Source: Symbiodinium natans
Lineage: Eukaryota > Sar > Dinophyceae > Suessiales > Symbiodiniaceae
Reading direction: 5' to 3'
NCBI GenBank assembly: GCA_905221605.1
Contig: CAJNDS010002098.1
Span: forward strand, 124,001 to 188,000
Length of the DNA stretch: 64,000 nucleotides
The position numbers and the translations under genes were made by a program. Below, piece after piece: positions 55,403 through 64,000 of this stretch. The number at the start of each line of letters is the position of its first letter. Within the stretch, counting starts at the first letter, position 1. The notes under the pieces are model-generated. The model was not told the origin of the DNA. It saw only the letters and a program-made list of their open reading frames with translations, and ran no database searches.

Positions 55403-55570
55403 GTATTCAATTGTTTCGGTTTATCAAGTTCATAACGCATTGGGGCGTGGGGTCTGTTGCCTGAGGATGATCTGCAGAGCCTGCAAGCTTGTCTGGATTT
55501 TCGTCACGGCCCTCAGGCGCCTTCCAAATCGTCTGGGTGTCTTTTGACAATGTTTCGGATCTCTTTCCTC

Positions 55571-55682
55571 GGTAGCCCAGTAACCACAGTATAAACAAGG
55601 GTACCCTTCAAATTCTTGGGTTGGTTACTTTACAAGGGAACCTTGAACCAACAAAACGGGAAATGGCTACCACTGGGTTTCC
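55571..55682 (+). mobile_element. MITE copy, GGTAGCCCAGTAACC family
   Basis: ggtagcccagtaacc start, gctaccactgggtttcc end, and the internal pair aagggtaccc/ggttggttactttacaagggaacctt shared with the 28.8 kb copy. Confidence 0.7.
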
Positions 55683-58600
55683 AAGCTTCAGAGCAATGCC
55701 CGCATCGATGGCTTCGGTGAGGCTGGCCAGCTTGGAGGTCACGCCTGGGCTCTCAGGTCGACTTGGTCAGCTCTGAAACATCTGGCTTTTGTTTGAGGTG
55801 CCCAAAGATTAGTGGCCGCCTTATAGCGGTAACCCCAAACCACTGTTTGCTGAAGAACCTCCCCCCCCCCCCCCAAAAAAAAAAAAAGTCACAAAGAACA
55901 TGACCTCATACAATCTCTAAACCCTAAACACCATGAAATGGAGAAGTGCTCAGTTCAGGCTTGAAAGTTCAAGGGCTCCAGGCTTACAGTCGTGCAGTCC
56001 TGTGTCAAAAGTTCTCGGAACGCCTTGTGGTTTAGGGTTTAGGGTAGAGGGTCTGGGGTTTAGGATGGCGTCCGAGGGCGTGAACCCTGATTGCAACAAG
56101 GCCATCAAGCACGGAACCCTTGTAGCTAGCATCTGCAGATGGGTACTTCGGGACCCTAAACGGCTTACTCCATGAGTCTCTTACCGACCTACAGCCGAGT
56201 TGCTTATGCCGCTCATTGAGATTTTCGCCATGTATGTGTTGCCATGACGGCAAATACCTGCTGCAGTGGAGAGTCGACATTTTGTTTGTCGTGTTAGGGT
56301 TGAGGCATCCGTCTGAACTGCGGGAATAGCTTCGGAGAAAGCCTCTCAGAGAACCCCTCACCCTGGAGTAGCCTTTCGATTCATGTCTGTCCTAGCTCAG
56401 TGATGCAGGAGTTTGTTTCCTTTAAGCTCTGGTGCCTAATTCCGAGCTTCTCCTACATTCTCCTACATCCGTAAGCCTCCAAGACTGAAAACCCGAAACC
56501 TGGCATCAATCCTAAAGCTGAAATCCTGAAGCCTCTTTGGCGCTCAACTCCAAACTGCAGTCAACCCCCGCCACCCAAATTCGCTAGCAAAACCAAGAGC
56601 CTTGGCTTGCGCTTTCATCCCTAAGGAAGGCCTGGAACTCCCTGCCTGCTGTGCTGCGGCGGGAGCTTGCCCCGGAACTCCTGGCAAGGTTTTTTGGGAT
56701 CCAGGGTCTAGGGTTTAGGGAGTAGATGCTTTGAAACGTGCTGAGGGGTCTCATCCGCGTTTTTTCGCTTGGAAGCTCAGGCTCCGAGCGTAAGTTCAGG
56801 GATAAGCTCGAGAGGCTCAAGAGCGCCCAGCGGACGACATCCCGGTACACCAAGAAGTCGAATACGTGCTTGACAGTGGAACGGACAGTGCAAAATTGCA
56901 GCACATTTGTAGCGCATAGGCTTTGGCTTGGTCGACTGGGATGAATTAGGTTTTTGCGTAGGGCGGGGGGGTTGAGTTGACCTCACTTTTCACAAAAAGG
57001 CTCTATAAGCCTGAGCCCAGCACCACTACATGGCAGTGGGGAGAGGCAACGCACACCCACGAAGCCATACCGACGAAAGGGGGGAACCTAAAAGTCAATA
57101 GCTTTCAACATATGCGGGCCCAAACACAATGCTTTGAGGTCAGGCGCAACTTTGGCCACCCTACTTACATACCCTGTAAGCTTAAGCCGAATCCACGCCA
57201 CACGGAGGTCTAAACCAGGGTACGAGAGGCGTAAGCTAAACACCACTGCAGTGAACACCACATTCTGCGTGGCGTCGATTGGGCTGGGCTTGGGGCTTCT
57301 TTCTCTCTTTGTTTCGTTGAGTGGTCTACATCCTGAAAGCCCAGAACACACACTGAAACCAACTAAGCAGAAACAGCCTGATTGCAGCTCCCAAGAGCTT
57401 CTCCTCGGCAAGAATGCGCTGCTCTTGCTGTGTGAGGCCGAGGAAATTCTGCAGCCTGGTCGGGCTTGGCGTTTAGGGTTAACAAGTGAAATACACCGTG
57501 CGTAATCAAGCAAACTAGCCTATCGGTTTCACCTCAAACTGACCCCCAAAATATTCTGCCAAAGCACGTCTTCAGATTTTCATCTGTCAGCTTGTCTAGC
57601 AGATAGGGCCAATGCTTTGGAGCGGTTCCTTGGATAGAAGACGGTTGCGTGGGTTCAGGGCTCAGACTACACTGATTCGAGACCTTTCGAACTGCGGCGG
57701 AAAAGCAGCTTTCAGCCATTCACAAGGGGTGAATTGAATCGAGAGGATACCTCGACTCTTGGTTTTTCGGCTTTGTGGGCACCTGGAGCGGAATCCGAAT
57801 CCGACTGATAAAGCAGGGCCGACTTGTCAGCAGTAGTCTTTGGACATGAGGTTGCAATTGTCCGGAGCTTTAGGTCTTAGGGTAGTCACCCTGTATGTAC
57901 CCCTTATACCCCATAAAAGCTAAGGGCCCATACCTCAGAACCCTTTCAAGGAGTTTAGGGACCAGATTAAGGGCCCATGAAACTACCCTCAGATAGGGCC
58001 TGACGAAGTGCTCCGATGCGAGGTGAGAAAAATGGCATGTTGCAGTATCTTGATGCCCTAAAGCCAACCGGCTGTTGGAAAACGCAAACTGGAATGTTCA
58101 CCTCGCAGTGTCTTTCTAGAGGTTTCGGGCGTTCAGGCCCCGTTGGACTCGGGATCTCATTATTTTCGGAGTGCATCAGTTTTGCACATGCTTTCCCGCT
58201 CTTGCGCGCGAAACCAATGGCGAAGCTAGAAGAACACCCAAACCGTTGCCCAAACCTTTACACAACAGTGGTTTGCTCAAGCCTTGCGACGCCATGCCCG
58301 AACCACTTCAGAATCCAGGAGACTTTGTGGTTTTGTGAATTCAACGATCCACACGGCCGCATATCACGAACCCACCCCTCAAGAATGCTCCCTGAAGGCC
58401 TGCAGCTTGAGTTCCTTCGCCCTCGAACATCGAAAATTCGGCAAGTCCTGAGACCCAGGCCAAGGCAGCTTCAGGGGTGGAAATTAGGGGGTGGAAATTA
58501 GGACTGCCCAGGCACCCATCAGCGCATCCCGCAGCATCACGGGCGAGGTGGCAGTGGGCTGCACAACGGGACCAGAATCCGTTAGACCATTGCCTGCGCG

Positions 58601-58887
58601 AGCTCAGCAACTTAAGGATATTTCCGATAAGGAGGCTCAAGAGCTTAGGTTACCTATGGCTGGAGTTCGGTGTAAGTCGGGTGCTAGGTCTTTCCTGAAC
58701 GTGAACTGGGCTGGGCTGACTCTCAGAAACCTGAAGCGCAAAGACCATCTCGGAACTGCAAGGACTGTTTTCAGAGTGATACTTCCTCGAAATTTTGAAA
58801 AAGCTGGCTCGAGGGTGTGCTGACAACTGTCAAACACAGCCTTCGAGCCTGAAGCGAGGATTCAAGTTCACGGATTGATTGTGAGAC
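55683..58887. other. spacer with weak exon candidates
   Basis: A (C)n(A)n tract at 55,860-55,886 and a TTTAGGG tract at 56,026-56,044. Both strands are open at 56,780-56,890. A carrier-like word TLLTYPVSLSRI is at 57,140-57,190 (plus). A MITE-like inverted element with gggtagt/actaccc ends lies at about 57,886-57,990. No gene is called. Confidence 0.4.
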
Positions 58888-59017
58888 GTGGTTTCGAGCA
58901 GCTTCTCGGCTTCGGGCAGCTTCAGTGATGCAAGTCAGGCGCGTCAGCTCCATCTTTGGGACAACGTCATCCGCGCGGCCGGCCCATGTCATCACGCGCG
59001 TCCGCACCCCCACACAC
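58888..59017 (-). CDS. candidate internal exon, unidentified
   Basis: Minus strand, 130 nt, acceptor gggacttcag, donor CAC|GTCTCA. 43 codons: RVMTWAGRADDVVPKMELTR then LTCITEAARSREAARNH, with strong coding-like codon use. May be a downstream exon of the J-domain gene at 60.6-62.1 kb, but this is unproven. Confidence 0.45.
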
Positions 59018-59109
59018 CTGAAGTCCCAAAATGTGAGCGATGTGAAGGCCGCTCTCAGGATTTGTTAGGGCGTGAGGCAAAAGATATATTTTATTGCATG
59101 CACGCCCAG

Positions 59110-59500
59110 TTATTCCATTAATGATTTTGTTCAGCATTCTTGTCTTCGTTCCCGCGCGAATAAACGAAGAAGAATACCATTAGGGCACCCGTGATAAGAA
59201 AACCACGTAAAATATAATATCGGAGGTGCGCAAAGGAAGTCAACTAATTAGAACTTCCAGGATTTGTAGTTACAACTACGAACCCGTGAATATAATGATA
59301 CTAGTACAGGGACACATAAGAAAGATCTTTGTGTCTTCGTATTCGTGCCCCTATGCGCATACTAAATGATTATAAATTGCGCAGAATGAAAAGAAGAGTG
59401 CACGCGCGACAATAATTAAATTGGTGCAAAACGAGAAAAGAAAAAGAGCGCCCAATTTTCGTCGTTCAAAGTAGATTTATTTCGCGTGTCATTCATATTG
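59110..59500 (+). other. AT-rich compositional island with inverted ends
   Basis: Markedly lower GC than its surroundings. cgcgcgaataaacgaag near the left edge is mirrored by tttatttcgcgtg near the right edge. No gene found. Could be an inserted element or transferred organellar DNA. Confidence 0.5.
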
Positions 59501-60013
59501 TTCGTTCCTTGACAGGGAGATGCAGGCGCTTGAGCCAAGGGATACCCCGCATGCCATGCGAGAGCAGGCAAGCTATGGGCCATGGAGCAATCATCGTCAT
59601 CTCTTGGGATGCTCCCCTCTCATCCCTTCCCCCTACTACGCAACCCCACCCTAATGTTGAAAAAAACTTCCCCGGACCGGCCCGGACACTCTCGGCACCC
59701 AGCCCAATACTAAACCTGTTTGAGAATTGGGGGGGGGGGGGGTTGAGGGCCTCTGCCCTTGAGTTGAGCCATTGGGGTTTCGGCGTAAGGCCCAGAGGGT
59801 TTCAGGGTTTAACCCGAACTAAACCCGAACCCCTATACTCCCTCCTTCTCCCCCCATTTCAACTCCAGTCGCTCAGCTCCAGCCGTGCTTTGCCTCTCTC
59901 GCTTTTTGGGCTTCCCATTTCAGGCTTTGGGGCTTAGGTCCCCCTAATTTTAAATATTTTTTTGGCCGACGCGAATTTTAGAATTACGGGGGGAGGGGGG
60001 GTTTTAGCATTAG

Positions 60014-60110
60014 GGGGGAAGGGATTATACTAACAGTCCTTAATGGGGATTATAGTACCCTCCTGTTATAATCCCGATTTAAGGACTGCTAGTAGAAGGG
60101 GGAACATGCC
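60014..60110 (+). mobile_element. MITE copy, GGGATGTTCCCC family
   Basis: attatactaacagtccttaatgggg at the left and aaggactgctagtagaaggg...ggaacatg at the right. The left end is degraded. Confidence 0.65.
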
Positions 60111-60643
60111 AAGTCATCTCTGGCAAGACAAAGCATGTGTGCCTACTTGCCCATCGCGGCTCCGCGATGTCCGCAGCTCCCGGTCGTAGGCTTTCCTCTC
60201 CGCCTGGAAAGGAATGTTCTTCACCAGTTCAGTTCAACATTTTCATAATAGTTTCAGAAAGGTCACTGAGAGCTTTAGGGTCATGAGGGTTTGTTCTTCA
60301 GGTTGGACTCACAGTTCGGGGTTCAACAAGGTTCAGGCCCTTTGCAGAAACGTGTGCGAGCCGCCGCTGGGCATGTGATCCGAGTGAGCTATGCACTTAG
60401 GAGCACTCTTGAACCCCCGTTGACGTTGTTTGAAGCACAGGACAACAGGGTTCAGGCTAGGGCATGTCGCAGTCTCCATTTCGAGCATCTGGGGCTGCAG
60501 TGTCTTCGGTCATACTGTTTGGGGGTAGCAGAGCTGTAGCCAAAGCAAGACGCTATGCATTTCAACAAGAACCCTCGAGGTACAAATGGGGGGTCTGCGC
60601 ACGCTGCTCACAGCTTAGGCTTAAACTTTTGCAAGCCAAGAGC

Positions 60644-60666
60644 CTCGTCTTGAAGCACGTCGAAGG
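60644..60666 (-). CDS. J-domain protein, exon with C-terminal J helix
   Basis: After tgcaagcag the minus strand reads (A)FDVLQDE, helix IV of a J domain, then a GC donor (GAG|GCTCTT). The acceptor phase matches the donor of 61,164. Read-through stops at 60,608. Confidence 0.6.
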
Positions 60667-61163
60667 CTGCTTGCAGGGAGCAGAAAGCCTTACCAAAAGT
60701 CCATGTAGTGCGTGCGTCAAAGGTGGAGTCTTGTGTGATAAACGCCAAGCTGCAAATTACAGCATGTCGATGGCTAGACTGCTTCGTGGGGTTCCCCCCC
60801 TTTTCAGAATGAACAGAACCAGAAGTCATCATAGGAGGATCCCAAAGGGAGCAGAAGGGACCAGGCGAGAGGGCTCCAGGTCCAGGCTTAGCAAAGAAAA
60901 CCCATGCAAACACGCAGCAAGGAAGCACAAAATCACGCGACACCCGCTTCTGACAATGATGCGGGATCAGTACACCTGCGGATCGACATTGAACTGGGGA
61001 AATGTTCTGTGCAACTTCTGTCAGATAAAAAACCGAAACCCAAACTCTTGAATCCCCAAGCTCCTGAACCCCGTCGCCGAAACCCCAAAGTGAACAGTTT
61101 TGAGTTGCCAGAACTCCAAACAAAACTCGCAAGCCAATAATACAGCTATAGCACAGCCACAAC

Positions 61164-61254
61164 CCACTGCGATCTTTGCAAGCTTCGAAACTTTGTGGTT
61201 GCCACCCTTGTCCGGATGCATCGAGATCGCCAGTGAACGGTATGCTCGCTTCAC
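61164..61254 (-). CDS. J-domain protein, exon with HPD motif
   Basis: Encodes VKRAYRSLAISMHPDKGGNH then KVSKLAKIAV plus one base. The HPD tripeptide that stimulates Hsp70 ATPase is intact and followed by KGGN as in many J domains. GT donor G|GTTGTG; acceptor cttggag. Confidence 0.85.
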
Positions 61255-61609
61255 CTCCAAGCGGCTGGAAGCCGTTTCGCATCCGGTTTAGGGGCTTAGG
61301 GTTAGGGTTTGGGGGTTCAGAAGTTAAGCATGTCCACGACGAAATGCTGGATGGGCTTCATAGTTTGCAAGGTTTGCCGTCGCCGGTCGCCAGCTTTGAT
61401 TGTTGCAGCAACTGTTTTGCGGTCTCAGACCTTCAGAGCAATTGGACGCCTTACAACCCGATACCTGTAGAACTGGAGGTCTGGGGTTGCTTCCAGTCTG
61501 CAGAGTTGACATATATAGTCCTCCAACCGCTCAATCCGACGTCAGCTCTACGAACAAACTCTTCAAAGGTGCTTGGGGTTTAGGGTTTTTGGTTTAGGGT
61601 CTTCCCTGC

Positions 61610-61689
61610 CTGCTCCAGCGTCGCTTCCCTGTCGATCTTCAGCATGTCGTAGCAACAGTGCGCCGCCCGAGGATCCTGTTTGTGGCTTC
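61610..61689 (-). CDS. J-domain protein, exon with helix I
   Basis: Encodes SHKQDPRAAHCCYDMLKIDR then EATLEQ. YDxLxIxREAT is the J-domain start, and it joins in phase (GC donor CAG|GCAGGG) to VKRAYRSLA of the next exon, giving a continuous J domain across a 355-nt intron. Confidence 0.8.
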
Positions 61690-62030
61690 CTACGTAAGGT
61701 GCAGGCAGCGGAGGCTTTTTCAGTTTGGGGTGCAGGGCTTGCCCTCGAAGGGAATTACAGGATATCAAGGGAGGCACACCGGAACCTTCATGTTTTAGGC
61801 AGACCAGAACCTTCATGTTTGGGTGCGGCTTCAGAAGCTGGGGGTTTGAGGGAGGAGAATTGGTTGAGGAATCCTGAAGCCCTCAATTTCCGGACAGATT
61901 TTAGAGCTTTCAAGTAAGGGGAGCAAGAAGAGCAAATTTCATGAATTCACTTCCCAAAATCTCCATTTGAGATGTAACTTGTAAGCCTTCCTGCGCGAAA
62001 TTTTCCTGAAAGCTTCAATCGCTAGCAAAC

Positions 62031-62094
62031 CTGACCCCACTGAGTTATAGGGTCGCGCAGCACACTTGTCAGCCCAAGCCACTGCTGGAATCAC
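62031..62094 (-). CDS. J-domain protein, upstream exon
   Basis: VIPAVAWADKCAARPYNSVG S plus one base, donor TCAG|GTTTGC; phase 1 joins 61,689 as Gly. The open frame continues upstream (LSPWDQILDLTQTVAPAQ) to about 62,150, so the exon may be longer. Its function before the J domain is unknown. Confidence 0.55.
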
Positions 62095-62150
62095 CTGGGC
62101 AGGGGCAACTGTTTGCGTGAGGTCAAGAATCTGGTCCCATGGGCTTAAAG

Positions 62151-64000
62151 CTTGGTTCAGCGGCGGTGGTTCGCAAGACGGCTTCGCCAAAGTGTCTGCC
62201 AGCTAGTTTGGGAAATAACAAAAAATGCCCTCCCTTTTGCAATCTCAGCCTGACAAAGCCCTCCAAAACGATCGCATCCATTTGCGTATGTAGTGCTAAC
62301 TTCGGGTTTAGGAAGGCGGTGCGATCTTTGACTGCGAAGAGGCACCAGTCACCTGAAACTACTGTAAACGCCTGAACTTGGGATTTCAAGATTGGATGAA
62401 GAGATGCTCAGTTCTATGAGATGTTCCAGGGGTCCGGGTTTGTTTTGTACAAATCTTCGGGACTTTGGCCGCCCTCCCTCCCTTTTTAAGGGCGGAATGC
62501 TGCGGTAACGTTTAAAGCTTTCGAGTTTGCCTTGCGATGCCCTGCCTTGTTGGCAACATCCAGTGGCTCGGTCTTGCTCCCCCCAGGGCCTGTCAGACTG
62601 CTTCTTTTTGAGTCTTTCCCATGGGTTTAGGGTTTAGGGTTTTAGGGTTTAGGGTTCAGTGCCCTTGAAAAAATCTAAACCCAACCTTCTTTGAAATCCT
62701 GCACCCGACGATGCACGATGCCATCCCGCCCTCAGCCAGAGCCTGCGGCGTTTTCCGCTTCCTGCTTTGCCGCCGGTGGCCTAAGGAATCACGCTCAAAG
62801 CTGAGATCCTTGATTAACATATTTAAGGTGCTTACAACGTGGTAGATGTCAACCATCTTTGCACAACTGAAAAACCAAGGAAGTTGCATGTTCTTCAATG
62901 TAGAACTTGCTGAACTTTAAACTGTGACCTGATATAACCGGATATGAAGACTTAACAGATGGTTGATGTTAAATGGCGAGCACCAAAAAACAGTTCTTGA
63001 AACTGCTCAACAGCGGTTCAAGCTTGTTCAAAATGCGTGCCTTCTCCGACTTCAACCCGGAGATCCGCCACGAAATGCTCTAGATAGGTGTGGCTCGCTT
63101 TTTGTTTGCCAAGGTGTGGCCGGGCCTCTGTAGAAGGTTTGTTAGTTTTTGCTTGTGTACGTCTCCGGCCTGTAGAATTTTTCCTAGCGGTGCACCTTTG
63201 CACTGTCACCTTCCGACCCTCGTGTCTCTGCAGAATACAGCGGTCATGGCGGTTTGGATGACGGTCCGCATGCCGGTCTTTAAGTGACTAAACCGATCAA
63301 CCCTTATCCTAGACGCCCCCACCACAAAGGGGCTCCACAAGGGGGATATCTATATATGTATATATTATTTATGTACTTATTTGTAGATGTTTATAGATTT
63401 ATATAGTACTGTATAGATCTGCAGAACCTGCGATGCGCGGCCAGCGGACCCTGAATGTTGCACCATGAACATGCTCTCAGAGGCGCTCAAAAAAGCTCTA
63501 AATCTTGCAACCTAAACGCTGCATAAGGAGCCTCTTGGCCAAAGCCCACAAAATCCCTTCCGTTGAAATGATTTGGTGAATGTCCCTGAAATATGGTCCT
63601 TTTTGGGGTCCCTATTGTAAGGTGGCCCCTCTTATTTAGGGTACCCAACGAGGACCCTTATTTTGAGAACTGACCATGGGGGTACGCACGCTTCCCTCCC
63701 CCCCCCCCCTCCAGGGAACAGCCTTTATTCGGGAGCCCTGTAATGTCCGAACAACGGGCCGGGGATTTTTCCCTTATTTTTTTTCAGTTTTTTTTTTGTT
63801 TTTTGTTTTTCCGTTTTCTCGTCGGGAACCTCCTGGCTTCCCCCCTCTGTCGAGGGGGCGCGAAGAATGCGAACCCTAATTCCGGCGCTCAGAGTTTTAG
63901 GAGCGTTTTGGGGGGCTTTAGGGGTTTTAGGGTGTTCCGTACGGGCCTTGCAGATTTAAGGGCTCGCAGGGCCCGAAAGCCTCTCAGGGCTCTAAGAGCT
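62151..64000. other. region without firm gene
   Basis: Minus-strand coding-like frames at 62,150-62,380 and 62,690-62,850 (DLSFERDSLGHRRQSRKRKT) may be 5' exons of the J-domain gene. A TTTAGGG tract is at 62,624-62,659. A GGGGTACC-family MITE is at about 63,593-63,673. T-rich and C-tract stretches lie at 63,695-63,810. Confidence 0.4.
62624..62659 (+). repeat. TTTAGGG tract
   Basis: Five heptamers with one extra T. Confidence 0.9.

Noticed and set aside
60608-61282. 224-residue minus-strand frame as a single protein
   Set aside because: It fuses an out-of-frame reading of the HPD exon with intron sequence; only its last part (helix IV region) is a real exon.

Overview
This is eukaryotic nuclear DNA and most resembles a dinoflagellate genome (Suessiales/Symbiodiniaceae-like; species not determined). 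The reasons are seen in the sequence. Recognisable proteins are split into many tiny exons (about 20-110 nt). Where exons can be placed by homology, most introns start with GC or GA instead of GT, and exons usually begin with G after AG. TTTAGGG-type telomere-like tracts are scattered through introns and spacers, and short inverted-repeat elements sit on or beside splice sites. No bacterial-style operon, tRNA, rRNA or CRISPR array was recognised.

Layout. 0-17.9 kb: isolated candidate exons of unidentified genes on the minus strand (0.84-1.5, 9.3, 10.8, 13.0, 14.9 kb), an inverted pair of hairpin arrays (3.1-4.6 kb), and one well-supported two-exon gene on the minus strand (6,187-8,422) encoding a type II membrane protein with a Cys-rich ectodomain and a 7-bladed WD40 propeller. 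17.96-38.51 kb: a single minus-strand gene for ubiquitin-activating enzyme E1 (UBA1 type). I traced it through 27 exons, from the end of the second adenylation domain through the catalytic-Cys domain to the C-terminal ubiquitin-fold domain. Only about 1.5 kb of 20.5 kb is coding, and the N-terminal half was not found. Several plus-strand exon-like segments lie inside its introns. 39.1-39.7 kb: coiled-coil-like exons, minus strand.

41.2-53.0 kb: a large non-coding repeat block. It is two copies of a ~5.9 kb unit, each bounded by the same ~29-bp terminal inverted repeat. Inside are two ~2.2 kb direct repeats, arrays of ~190-bp subrepeats with (CT)n tracts, and AT-rich cruciform arrays. A 100-N assembly gap lies in one AT array. 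53.0-64.0 kb: sparse candidate exons, including a plus-strand pair at 55.2-55.4 kb, an AT-rich island at 59.1-59.5 kb, and a minus-strand J-domain (DnaJ-type) gene across 62.1-60.6 kb.

The genes show no shared pathway except that both the E1 enzyme and the J-domain protein belong to protein quality control. The main novelty is structural: miniature inverted-repeat elements that duplicate or supply splice sites in the E1 gene, together with the twin TIR-bounded repeat units.
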